A stretch of DNA of 38,832 nucleotides from an uncultured Craurococcus sp. (GTDB taxonomy: Bacteria > Pseudomonadota > Alphaproteobacteria > Acetobacterales > Acetobacteraceae): the NCBI GenBank assembly GCA_902805545.1, contig CADCTD010000166.1, forward strand, positions 1 through 38,832. The letters are read 5' to 3'. Positions within the stretch are counted from its first letter, which is position 1; every line of letters starts with the position of its first letter. The position numbers and the translations under genes were made by a program. This document shows, in pieces, positions 13,736-20,913 of the stretch. The notes below the pieces were generated by a model that was given only the letters and a program-made list of their open reading frames with translations, had not been told where the DNA came from and did no database searches.

Positions 13736-14635
13736 ATGCAAGGCTTCACCGACATCGCGGCCGGGGGCTGGGTCGCGCGCCTGCCGCCGGGCTGGCGGCC
13801 CTATGCGCTGCTCGCCCGGTTCGACCGGCCGATCGGCTCCTGGCTGCTGGTCCTGCCGGGCTTCTGGGCCTTTGCCCTGGCCGCGCCGGGCTGGGCGGAG
13901 GGGCTGCGCCTCGCCCTGCTCTTCGGCATCGGCGCGGTCGCCATGCGCGGCGCGGGCTGCGTCGTGAACGACCTCTGGGACCGCGACATCGACCGCCGCG
14001 TGGAGCGCACCCGCGGCCGGCCGCTCGCAGCCGGGACGGTGACGCCCTTCCAGGCCCTCGTCTTCCTCGCCACGCTCTGCTGCATCGGCCTCGCCGTGCT
14101 GCTACAGCTGAACGGCACGGCGATCCTGCTCGGCGTCTGCTCGTTGCTGCCGATCCTGCTCTACCCGCTCGCCAAGCGGGTGACGAACTGGCCGCAGGCC
14201 ATGCTGGGCCTCACCTTCTCCTGGGCGGCGCCGGAGGGCATCGCCGCCGCGACGGGCCGGGTGGATGCGGTGGCGCTGATCCTCTGGGCCGCGGCCTTCT
14301 GCTGGATCCTCGGCTACGACACGATCTACGCCCATCAGGACCGCGAGGACGACGCCATGGTCGGCATCGGCAGCACCGCGCTGCGCTGGGGCGAGCGGAC
14401 GCGGCCCTTCCTCGCCGCCTGCTACGGCGCGATGCTCGCCCTGCTGGCGCTGGCCGGCTGGGTCGGCGGGCTCTCCTGGCTCTACCTGCCGGCGCTGCTG
14501 CTGCCGGCGGCGGTGCTGGCGCGGCAGGTGGTGCGGCTCGACATCCATGACCCGGCGCTCTGCCTCAGGCTCTTCCAGTCGAACCGGGAGGCCGGGCTGG
14601 CCGTGGCGCTGGCCTTCCTGATCGGCCGGCTGTGA
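13736..14635 (+). CDS. ubiA: 4-hydroxybenzoate polyprenyltransferase
   Basis: 299 residues with about eight membrane helices. UbiA attaches the polyprenyl tail to 4-hydroxybenzoate in ubiquinone synthesis at the inner membrane. Both Asp-rich sites for the Mg-pyrophosphate are present: NDLWDRDIDRRVERTRGRPL around residue 82 and DTIYAHQDREDD in the second half, with the family's SWAAPEG and GIGSTALRWG segments. The ATG at 13736 after an AGAGGG site is chosen; another ATG at 13700 in frame would overlap the rsmE start. The stop overlaps the GTG of the methyltransferase that follows (GTGA, 14632-14635). Confidence 0.94.
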   Translation: MQGFTDIAAGGWVARLPPGWRPYALLARFDRPIGSWLLVLPGFWAFALAAPGWAEGLRLALLFGIGAVAMRGAGCVVNDLWDRDIDRRVERTRGRPLAAGTVTPFQALVFLATLCCIGLAVLLQLNGTAILLGVCSLLPILLYPLAKRVTNWPQAMLGLTFSWAAPEGIAAATGRVDAVALILWAAAFCWILGYDTIYAHQDREDDAMVGIGSTALRWGERTRPFLAACYGAMLALLALAGWVGGLSWLYLPALLLPAAVLARQVVRLDIHDPALCLRLFQSNREAGLAVALAFLIGRL

Positions 14636-15276
14636 GCGGCGCCGAGGCCTTCCTCCGCGCCCATACCGGGATCGCCGCCCCCGCCCTGGTGCCGGAGATC
14701 CGCCTCCACCTCGCCACCGAGATCACGCCGATCTGGCAGGCGACGGAGGCCTGGCTGGCGCAGGAGGGGATCGAGCCGCCCTTCTGGGCCTTCGCCTGGC
14801 CCGGCAGCCAGGCCATGGCGCGGCTGATCCTCGACGCGCCGCGCCACGTCGCCGGGCGCCGGGTGCTGGATTTCGCCGCCGGCTGCGGCCTCGCCGCCAT
14901 CGCCGCGGCGCGGGCGGGCGCGGTGATGGTCGAGGCGGCGGAGATCGACCCGCTCGCCACCGCCGCCATCCGGCTCAATGCCGGGCTGAACGAGGTGGCA
15001 GTCACGCCGCTCGATGACGACGTGGTCGGCGCGCCCTGCCGCTGGGACCTCATCCTCGCCGGCGATGTCTGCTACGAGGCGCCGATGACGGCGCATATCC
15101 TCCCCTGGCTCCGCGCCATGGCGGCCGCCGGGGCGGAGGTCTGGCTGGCCGATCCGGGCCGCGCCTATGTGCCGCGCGAAGGGTTGGCGGAGATCGGCCG
15201 GTTCGACGTGCCGGTGACGCGGGAGCTGGAGGACCGCGACCGGCGCGAGGTGACGATCTCCCGCCTGCTGCCCTGA
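14632..15276 (+). CDS. Class I SAM methyltransferase, ETFBKMT (METTL20)-like
   Basis: 214 residues starting at a GTG embedded in the ubiA stop. The SAM-binding motif I is VLDFAAGCGLAAIAAARAGA near residues 80-100, followed by acidic VEAAEIDPLA, and the post-motif is LILAGDVCYE. The upstream PPFWAFAWPGSQAMAR segment is typical of the bacterial relatives of the lysine methyltransferase that modifies the electron-transfer flavoprotein beta subunit. By that relation it is probably a protein-lysine methyltransferase acting in the cytoplasm, but no ETF genes are nearby. It is often labelled a nicotinamide N-methylase-like protein, which I regard as less specific. Confidence 0.82.
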   Translation: MSGAEAFLRAHTGIAAPALVPEIRLHLATEITPIWQATEAWLAQEGIEPPFWAFAWPGSQAMARLILDAPRHVAGRRVLDFAAGCGLAAIAAARAGAVMVEAAEIDPLATAAIRLNAGLNEVAVTPLDDDVVGAPCRWDLILAGDVCYEAPMTAHILPWLRAMAAAGAEVWLADPGRAYVPREGLAEIGRFDVPVTRELEDRDRREVTISRLLP

Positions 15277-15299
15277 TTCCGCCACCAGCAGGGACCAGC

Positions 15300-15707
15300 A
15301 TGCCCGCCATGGCTCGCCTCATCCTCCTGATGCTGCTCTGGACCGCCGGCGCCGCCGCGCAGACCGAGCGGTTCTACGACGCGCAGGGCCGGAACACGGG
15401 CAGGGCCGAGACCAGCAGCGGCGTCACCCGCTTCTACGACGCGCAGGGGCGCAACACGGGGCGGGCCGAGACCAGGGGCGAAGTCACGCGCTTCTACGAC
15501 GCGCAGGGGCGGGGCACCGGCCGGAGCGAGAATGGCCGCAGCTACGACCCACAGGGCCGCTCCACCGGCCGGGCCGAGACCCGCGGCGAAACCACGCGGT
15601 TCTACGACGCAGGCGGACGCAGCGCCGGCCGAATCGAGGACCGCGGCGGCAGCGCCCGTGCCTACGACCCGCAGGGCCGCCCTACCGGGCGGATCGACCG
15701 GCGGTAG
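15300..15707 (+). CDS. Small secreted protein of six FYDxQGRxTGR repeats
   Basis: 135 residues: a signal peptide (MARLILLMLLWTAGAAAQ; cleavage likely after AAA or AAQ) followed almost wholly by repeats of about 20 residues with the core (F)YDAQGRNTGRAETRG. The six tyrosine codons start at 15375, 15435, 15495, 15543, 15603 and 15663. The mature protein is very hydrophilic and Arg/Gly-rich, probably periplasmic or surface-exposed. The motif recalls YD-type repeats of wall-associated proteins but is shorter and I do not recognise the family. The ATG at 15300 has a CAGGGA site five bases upstream; an ATG at 15309 is an alternative. The 3' end overlaps the convergent WD40-cytochrome gene by 26 bases. 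Confidence 0.78.
   Translation: MPAMARLILLMLLWTAGAAAQTERFYDAQGRNTGRAETSSGVTRFYDAQGRNTGRAETRGEVTRFYDAQGRGTGRSENGRSYDPQGRSTGRAETRGETTRFYDAGGRSAGRIEDRGGSARAYDPQGRPTGRIDRR
15369..15707 (+). repeat. 60-bp tandem repeat array (six units, one 12 bp short)
   Basis: Unit spacings are 60, 60, 48, 60 and 60 bases. Units 1-3 are nearly identical over their first 40 bases (ttctacgacgcgcagggg and onward), while units 4-6 have drifted more. The high DNA identity and the one in-frame 12-base loss fit recent copy-number change by slippage or recombination. Confidence 0.93.
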
Positions 15708-16938
15708 CGACCGCGAGGAAGCGGATGAGCGCCGCCATCTCCGCCGGGTTGCCGAGCCGCTGCACCGGCATGGTCGTCCCCGGCGTCACCACATCGGGCC
15801 CACGGGTGAAGAGGTCGGCGACCGTCTCCGGCGTCCAGGTGATGTCGCCCCGCGCCAGCCGCGGCGAATAGGGATAGCCCGGCAGGCTGCCCATCCGCCG
15901 GCCGAAGATGCCGTGCAGGCTCGGTCCCGCCATCGGCCCCGAATCGGGCGCGAGCGCATGGCAGGCGCTGCAGGCGCGGAAGACCCGTGCCCCCTCCAGA
16001 TCGGCCCCCGCCGGCAGTGTTTCCTCGATGACCGGCGCCAGCGGGCCGAGCGGAGCGCCGCTCGCCGCATCCCAGCGGCGCAGCAGGCGGTCCTGCCCGC
16101 CGGTCCAGAGCGTCCGCCCATCGGCGGCGAAGGCGACGGACCAGACCGGCAGTCCGGGCCCCTCCAGCGTGGCGAGCAGCCGCCCCTCGGCCAGCGACCA
16201 GAGGGTGACGCTGCCGCCGAGCGAGGCCGCCGCCAGCCGCCCGCCGGCGGCCGCCAGCGCCACCACCGGGCGGCTGCCGGCGCCGAGCTCCCGCACCGCC
16301 CCATCGGCGCCGATCAGCCGGACGATGCCATCCGCCCCGCCCGCGGCCAGCCCGCCGCCGGGGAGCGCGAGGAGCGCATGCTGCGGCAGGCCGAACTCGG
16401 CGAGGAGCTGGCCGCCCTGCATGTCCCAGGCCCGCACCGTGCCGTCATAGCCGGCGCTGGCCCAGCGCGTGCCGGTCCAGGCGATGCCGTTGACCGGGCC
16501 CTGGTGGCCCTCCAGCACCCGCGCCGTCCCGTCCGTGGACCAGAGGCGGACCGTCCCGTCCCAGCCCGCACTGCCCAGCGTCCCGTCCGGCCCCAGCGCC
16601 AGCCCGGCGACGGGTGCCGAGTGCCCCTCCAGCACCCGCACCGGCGCCGCCGCGCCGCCCAGCGGCCAGAAGGCGATGCGCCCATCCTCGCCCGCGCTGG
16701 CGAGGCCGCCATCCGGCAATGCGGCAAGAGCGTTCACCGCCCCGCCATGCCAACGCATGACCCGCCGCGCCTGGCCGCGCTCGGCATCCCAGAGGATCAC
16801 CGCCTGGTCGAAGCCCGCCGAGGCCAGGCCGTCCGGGAGCACGGCCAGCGCCCGCACCGGCCCGCCATGCCCGCGCAGCTCCTGCGCCCCGGCGCCGAAG
16901 CCGAGCGTCAGAAGCGCCGCCGCCAGCCAGAGCCTCAC
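15682..16938 (-). CDS. Periplasmic WD40 beta-propeller fused to a c-type cytochrome domain
   Basis: 418 residues. A signal peptide (GTG start, MRLWLAAALLTLGFGAGAQ) is followed by seven WD-like blades at residues ~20-305 (for example ELRGHGGPVRALAVL, SAGWDGTVRLWS, GHQGPVNGIAW). A short linker leads to one cytochrome c domain with heme motif CSACH at 323-327, a GPSLHGIFGRR segment and a probable axial Met390 in TTMPVQ. The cytochrome part resembles mono-heme class I cytochromes such as c552/c550. The fusion should be an exported electron carrier docked on a propeller scaffold. The start codon overlaps the stop of the flavin oxidoreductase upstream (GTGA, 16935-16938). A cytoplasmic reading is unlikely because heme c attachment needs the periplasm. 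Confidence 0.9.
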   Translation of the reverse strand: MRLWLAAALLTLGFGAGAQELRGHGGPVRALAVLPDGLASAGFDQAVILWDAERGQARRVMRWHGGAVNALAALPDGGLASAGEDGRIAFWPLGGAAAPVRVLEGHSAPVAGLALGPDGTLGSAGWDGTVRLWSTDGTARVLEGHQGPVNGIAWTGTRWASAGYDGTVRAWDMQGGQLLAEFGLPQHALLALPGGGLAAGGADGIVRLIGADGAVRELGAGSRPVVALAAAGGRLAAASLGGSVTLWSLAEGRLLATLEGPGLPVWSVAFAADGRTLWTGGQDRLLRRWDAASGAPLGPLAPVIEETLPAGADLEGARVFRACSACHALAPDSGPMAGPSLHGIFGRRMGSLPGYPYSPRLARGDITWTPETVADLFTRGPDVVTPGTTMPVQRLGNPAEMAALIRFLAVATAGRSAR

Positions 16939-17834
16939 GTCAGGTCGGCCACGGCCGCCCGGTAGCGGCGCATCGCCCCGAGGTGATCGGCGATGCTCCG
17001 CCCGGCGATGCGCGTATGATGGCGTCGCCCGAAGCTGGTGGTGAGGGTGAGGTGCGTCGCCCCCTGCGCCTTCCAATAGGCGGCCTCCTGCCGCCACTCG
17101 GCCTCGCCCCCGGCGCCGACCGAGACCCAGACCTCGAGGCCGATCTCGCCCGGGTCCCGCCCCGCCGCCTCGGTCAGCCGGCGCAGCTTGGCGAGCTCGC
17201 CCTCGACCTCCGCGCCGGGCGGATGGGCGTTCATGATCCAGCCGTCGCCGAGCCGGGCGATCCGCTCCAGCGTCTGCTCGACATGCCCGCCGAACCAGAC
17301 GGGGATGCGGCGATGGACCGGCAGCGGGTTGATCCCCGCATCCTCGATCCGGTGCCAGCGCCCCTCGAAGCTGACATGCGGCTCCGCCCAGAGGCGCTGC
17401 ATCACCTCCACCTGCTCGGCGCTGCGGCGGCCCCGGTTGGAGAAATCCTCGTTGAGCCCGGTGAACTCCACCGGGTTCCACCCGACGCCCACGCCGAGGC
17501 GGAACCGCCCGCCGCAAAGCAGGTCGAGGCTCGCCGCCTGCTTCGCCACCAGCACCGCCTGGCGCTGGGCGAGGATCAGGACCTGGGTGGAGAACTCGGT
17601 CGTCGGGCGGCACAGCGCGGCGAGGAAGCCGAAGCAGACGAAGGGGTCGTGGAACAGGTCGGCCGAGGTGTTGCGGTCGCCCCAGCCCGGCCGGCTCGCG
17701 GCATTGACGCCGAGTACGTGGTCGGCGAGGCCGAGATTGGTGTAGCCCATCGCCTCGGCCTCGAGGGCGAAGTCCCGCACCACGCCCGGCTCGCCGCCGA
17801 TATCGGCGAGCGGCAGCATCACGCCCAATCGCAT
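16935..17834 (-). CDS. Luciferase-like (LLM) flavin-dependent oxidoreductase
   Basis: 299 residues with the TIM-barrel pattern of the bacterial luciferase superfamily: MRLGVMLPLADIGGE, the LGLADHV strand, VLILAQRQAVLVAKQAASLD, and the diagnostic GRFRLGVGVGWNPVEF segment around residues 110-125, then RRIPVWFGGHVE and LGDGWIMN. Such enzymes use reduced FMN or F420 on varied substrates; the cofactor cannot be fixed here, although F420 subfamilies share the GxGWNxxEF pattern. There is no signal peptide, so it is cytoplasmic and cannot contact the exported cytochrome it is coupled to. Its ribosome site GGGGG lies in a hairpin (17843-17861). Confidence 0.9.
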   Translation of the reverse strand: MRLGVMLPLADIGGEPGVVRDFALEAEAMGYTNLGLADHVLGVNAASRPGWGDRNTSADLFHDPFVCFGFLAALCRPTTEFSTQVLILAQRQAVLVAKQAASLDLLCGGRFRLGVGVGWNPVEFTGLNEDFSNRGRRSAEQVEVMQRLWAEPHVSFEGRWHRIEDAGINPLPVHRRIPVWFGGHVEQTLERIARLGDGWIMNAHPPGAEVEGELAKLRRLTEAAGRDPGEIGLEVWVSVGAGGEAEWRQEAAYWKAQGATHLTLTTSFGRRHHTRIAGRSIADHLGAMRRYRAAVADLT

Positions 17835-17842
17835 CGCTCTCT

Positions 17843-17861
17843 CCCCCGGTTCGCTCGGGGG
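17843..17861 (-). promoter_or_regulatory. Hairpin over the ribosome site of the LLM oxidoreductase gene
   Basis: On the minus strand CCCCCG - AGCGAAC - CGGGGG can pair (6 bp, 7-base loop). The G arm is the only ribosome-site-like sequence and its last G lies exactly eight bases before the ATG. Folding would hide the ribosome site. A nearly identical arrangement occurs at 29858-29874. Confidence 0.5.
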
Positions 17862-17892
17862 GATTAACGACCAATCGGGCGGGAGGGTCCAC

Positions 17893-18120
17893 TCAGCGCG
17901 TCAAGGCGCCCACCGCCGCGCCGCCGGCGCCGCCGAGCAACGCGCCGCCCACCACCGAGCCGCCGGTCAGCGCTCCGATCGTCGCACCGCCCGCTGCGCC
18001 GAGGGCGCCCCCCGAGAGCGCCCTTTGCTGCTGGCGGTTCATCCCGGAACATCCGGCAAGGCCGAGCGCGACGACCGCGACCAGGGCAATGCGGCCGAGG
18101 CGGGGAAGGTGAGAAAGCAT
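17893..18120 (-). CDS. Small glycine-zipper lipoprotein
   Basis: 75 residues from the ATG at 18120: a lipoprotein signal (MLSHLPRLGRIALVAVVALGLAGC, lipobox LAGC with the lipidated Cys at residue 24), a short Gln/Arg linker (MNRQQQRA), then a 45-residue Gly/Ala zipper (GGALGAAGGATIGALTGG and onward). This is the form of YMGG/glycine-zipper outer-membrane lipoproteins that associate with the envelope and are often stress-induced. Upstream in-frame ATGs at 18132 and 18159 are possible, but 18120 leaves the most regular signal peptide. It stands alone between the ABC transporter and LLM genes on the same strand. Confidence 0.75.
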   Translation of the reverse strand: MLSHLPRLGRIALVAVVALGLAGCSGMNRQQQRALSGGALGAAGGATIGALTGGSVVGGALLGGAGGAAVGALTR

Positions 18121-18203
18121 GGCGTACTTCATCCATAGGTTGAAGGCCATGTCATACATCCCGCGGCCGGCGATTGTCGACCGGATATCGGCAGGGCCGC
18201 AGG

Positions 18204-18998
18204 CTAGCCCGCCGCAGCGATCGCCTTACGGACCTCCTCGCGGATCTCGCCCATGAGCCGCGCCTTGAGCGCGCCGAATTCCGGCGTCGTTTTCATGATC
18301 CAGTCGCGCGGGTAGGGCAGCGGCACCGGCACCTCCGCCTTGATCCGTCCCGGCCGGGCCGACATGACCAGCACGCGGTTGGCGAGGAAGATGGCCTCGT
18401 CGATGTCATGGGTGACGAAGAGCACGGTCTTCCGGTCCGCCTCCCAGATCTCGAGCAGCAGCTCCTGCATCAGCTCGCGCGTCTGGTGGTCGAGGGCGCC
18501 GAAGGGCTCGTCGAGCAGCAGGATCTCCGGGTCGTTGGCGAGCGCGCGGGCGAGGGCCGTCCGCTGCTGCATGCCGCCCGAAAGCTGGCGTGGCCAGTGG
18601 TTCTCGAAGCCGCGGAGGCCGGTGCGGGCGATGAAGCGCGCCGCGATCTCCGCCTGCTGCGCCTCCGGCAGGCCGCGCTCGCGGAGGCCGTAGCGGATGT
18701 TCCCCTCGACGGTGAGCCAGGGGAAAAGCGTGTAGGACTGGAAGACCATCCCCCGGTCCGGCCCCGGCGCCGCGACGGGGGCGCCATCCAGCAGCACCTG
18801 CCCCGCCGTCGGCCGGTCGAGCCCGGCGATGATCCGCAGCAAGGTCGACTTCCCGCAGCCCGACGGCCCGAGGATGGCGACGAACTCGCCCGGGGCGACG
18901 GCAAGGTCGGTCGGCTGCAGGGCGAGCGTCGGCGCACTGGCCCGCTGGCCGGGGAAGCTGCGCGTCACGCCCGCGATGCGCAGCGTCTTGGCCGACAT
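18204..18998 (-). CDS. ABC importer ATPase, nitrate/sulfonate/taurine family
   Basis: 264 residues with a complete nucleotide-binding domain: Walker A GPSGCGKST, Q-loop in MVFQSYTLFPW, signature LSGGMQQRTALARAL, Walker B ILLLDEPFGALD, and H-loop VTHDIDEA. The YGLRERG and LANRVLVMSARPGRI segments match the SsuB/TauB/NrtD group. It energises uptake through the permease encoded immediately upstream, whose stop TAG directly abuts this ATG with no spacing. The C-terminal extension ends REEVRKAIAAAG. The substrate depends on the binding protein and is not settled. Confidence 0.93.
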   Translation of the reverse strand: MSAKTLRIAGVTRSFPGQRASAPTLALQPTDLAVAPGEFVAILGPSGCGKSTLLRIIAGLDRPTAGQVLLDGAPVAAPGPDRGMVFQSYTLFPWLTVEGNIRYGLRERGLPEAQQAEIAARFIARTGLRGFENHWPRQLSGGMQQRTALARALANDPEILLLDEPFGALDHQTRELMQELLLEIWEADRKTVLFVTHDIDEAIFLANRVLVMSARPGRIKAEVPVPLPYPRDWIMKTTPEFGALKARLMGEIREEVRKAIAAAG

Positions 18999-19790
18999 CT
19001 ACAGCACCGCCCAGGGGAACAGCCGCCGGTTCGCCGCCTTGAACAGCAGGTCCGTCACCAGGCCGATGATGCCGATGACGGCGATGCCGAAGATCATCTG
19101 CCCGGTATCGAGCAGCCGCTGGCTGTCCATGATCATGTGGCCGATGCCGCTGGTCGCGCCGATCAGCTCGGCGACGATCACGTAGGTCCAGGCCCAGCCG
19201 AGCACGAGGCGCAGCGTCTCCGCGATCTGCGGCGCCGCCGCCGGGATGACGACGCGCCGGAGGATCGCCATCCGCCCGGACCCCAGCGTCCGCGCCGCCT
19301 CGACGAGGTCCGGCCGCGTCGCCCCCGCGACCCCCGCCACCATGATGACGAGCTGGAAGACGCTGCCGATGACGATGACGGAGAGCTTCTGCGCCTCCCC
19401 CACCCCCGCCCAGAGGATCAGCAGCGGGATGAAGGCGGAGGCCGGCAGGTAGCGGGCGAAGGACAGGAAGGGTTCGAAGAAGGCCTCGATCGGCTTGAAG
19501 GCGCCCATCAGCAGGCCGAGCGGCACTGCCATGAGGGCGGCGATGAGGAAGCCGCCCACGACCCGCCAGATCGTCACCGCGATGTCGCCGAGGAAGCCGA
19601 ATTCGGTCAGCAGCGACCAGCCGGCCGCCAGCGTCCGGCCGGGCGAGGCAAGGAAGAGCGGCGGCACCCAGCCGCCATAGGTCGCCGCCCCCCAGGCCGC
19701 GATGAAGACCGCGAAGAAGCCCGCCCCCAGCGCGACCCGGGCGCCGGGCGAGACCGGCTTGAGGGGTTCCATCAGGCCAGGATCGCCCAT
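18999..19790 (-). CDS. ABC importer permease, nitrate/sulfonate/taurine family
   Basis: 263 residues from the ATG at 19790, with six membrane helices and the EAA loop that contacts the ATPase (EAARTLGSGRMAILRRVVIPAAAP). The SsuC/TauC-like landmarks PASAFIPLLILWAGVGE and WTYVIVAELIGATSGIGHMI are present. It forms the inner-membrane channel of the importer, presumably as a dimer. The start is uncertain: MGDPGLMEPLKP has a second ATG at 19772, and neither has a clear ribosome site because a hairpin at 19791-19815 touches the first. The stop abuts the ATPase gene. Confidence 0.9.
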   Translation of the reverse strand: MGDPGLMEPLKPVSPGARVALGAGFFAVFIAAWGAATYGGWVPPLFLASPGRTLAAGWSLLTEFGFLGDIAVTIWRVVGGFLIAALMAVPLGLLMGAFKPIEAFFEPFLSFARYLPASAFIPLLILWAGVGEAQKLSVIVIGSVFQLVIMVAGVAGATRPDLVEAARTLGSGRMAILRRVVIPAAAPQIAETLRLVLGWAWTYVIVAELIGATSGIGHMIMDSQRLLDTGQMIFGIAVIGIIGLVTDLLFKAANRRLFPWAVL

Positions 19791-19815
19791 GCCGGTGCCA
19801 CGCGGGGGCACCGGC
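19791..19815 (-). promoter_or_regulatory. Intercistronic hairpin between binding protein and permease genes
   Basis: A perfect 9-bp stem GCCGGTGCC / GGCACCGGC with a 7-base loop, directly before the permease start and 58 bases after the binding-protein stop. No U-run follows. Such hairpins after binding-protein genes commonly protect the upstream mRNA, so more binding protein is made than permease. Confidence 0.6.
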
Positions 19816-19873
19816 GAGACGGATCGGATCGCCCGGCGGAGGCCGGGGCGCGTTCGACGAGGAAGGTCACGCG

Positions 19874-20824
19874 TCAGCCGAGGAACTGCGTGTCCAGCAG
19901 CTTCGACAGGTCGACGTCGGCGCGCACGACGCCGGTCTCCCGCTGCACCAGGAGCGCCTTGCGCTGGAACTCGGGCAGGCCGGAGGCGACATAGGCCTTG
20001 TTCATCGCCCCATCCTGCCACTCGATGTACTGCGCGCTGGCCTTGAAGGCCTCGCCGGCCTGGTTGACGCGGCGGCCCATGATCTCGAAACTGCGGTCCG
20101 GCTCCGCCTTGATCATAGCGAGCGCGTCGTACCAGCTCTTCACCACGCGCCGCACGGCCTCCGGGTTCGCCTGGATGAAGGTCGGCTGAAAGGCGAGGGT
20201 GTCGACTACGCAGGGGTGCTGCACCGTCGTCGCCAGGATGCGGCCCTTGTCCTCGCCCATGGCGCGCACCTGGGAGAGATAGGGCTCATAGGTCGAGCAG
20301 CCGTCGAACTGCCCGGCGACGAAGGCCTGCGCCGCGGGCTGCGGCGCCAGCGTCGCCGTGGTGACGTCTTTGATGGAGGCGCCGTTCTCCCGCATCATGT
20401 AGGCGAGGACGAAATAGGGCGTGGTGCCGGCGCCATCGACGGCGATGGTCTTGCCCTTCAGCGCCGGCCAGCCGCCGATGCCCGGCCGCACCGCGACGCC
20501 GTCGCCGCCCTTCGAGCGGTCGAGCACCAGCACCTGCACCAGCGGCGCCGCGCTCGCCCAGAGGATCATGGTGTCGACCGTCGTCACCACGCAGTTCAGC
20601 GCGCCCGATACCAGCGCCAGGTTGCGCTCCCGCTGGGGGACGAATTTGGTCTCGACCTCGAGGCCGTTCGCCTTGAACAACCCGGCCTGCTCGGCCAGCG
20701 TCAGCGGCGCGAAGCCCGTCCAGCCGGACATGCCGATGGTGATCTTCGGGAAGCCCTGCGCCCGGAGGAGGGCGGGGACGGCGAGGCCGGCGGCGGAAGC
20801 GGCGAGCAGGCTGCGGCGAAGCAT
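19874..20824 (-). CDS. ABC importer substrate-binding protein (SsuA/TauA/THI5-like)
   Basis: 316 residues. A signal peptide (MLRRSLLAASAAGLAVPALLRAQ) precedes a two-lobed type II binding protein: ITIGMSGWTGFAPLTLAEQAGLF, LEVETKFVPQRERNLALVSG, then the ligand-cleft segment KGKTIAVDGAGTTPYFVLAYMM, and AFVAGQFDGCSTYEP. These are marks of the NMT1/THI5-like group that binds nitrate, sulfonates, taurine or pyrimidine precursors. It delivers ligand to the downstream permease and ATPase. The start is chosen because it gives the signal peptide. No sulfonate desulfonase or nitrate reductase genes are nearby to fix the ligand. The SDR gene lies 89 bases upstream on the same strand. Confidence 0.9.
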   Translation of the reverse strand: MLRRSLLAASAAGLAVPALLRAQGFPKITIGMSGWTGFAPLTLAEQAGLFKANGLEVETKFVPQRERNLALVSGALNCVVTTVDTMILWASAAPLVQVLVLDRSKGGDGVAVRPGIGGWPALKGKTIAVDGAGTTPYFVLAYMMRENGASIKDVTTATLAPQPAAQAFVAGQFDGCSTYEPYLSQVRAMGEDKGRILATTVQHPCVVDTLAFQPTFIQANPEAVRRVVKSWYDALAMIKAEPDRSFEIMGRRVNQAGEAFKASAQYIEWQDGAMNKAYVASGLPEFQRKALLVQRETGVVRADVDLSKLLDTQFLG

Positions 20825-20913
20825 CGGCAGGTATCTCCCTCGGGTCGCGGCGAGGCTATCGAACCGCCCCGCGGGCGCAAGGCTTTCTTGCGCCGCAGCA
20901 ATCAACCCGCCGG

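Noticed and set aside
16939-17892. Extension of the WD40-cytochrome frame upstream through the LLM oxidoreductase gene.
   Set aside because: The extension has the composition of an out-of-frame translation, and the LLM protein is clear in the other frame; the GTG gives a normal signal peptide.
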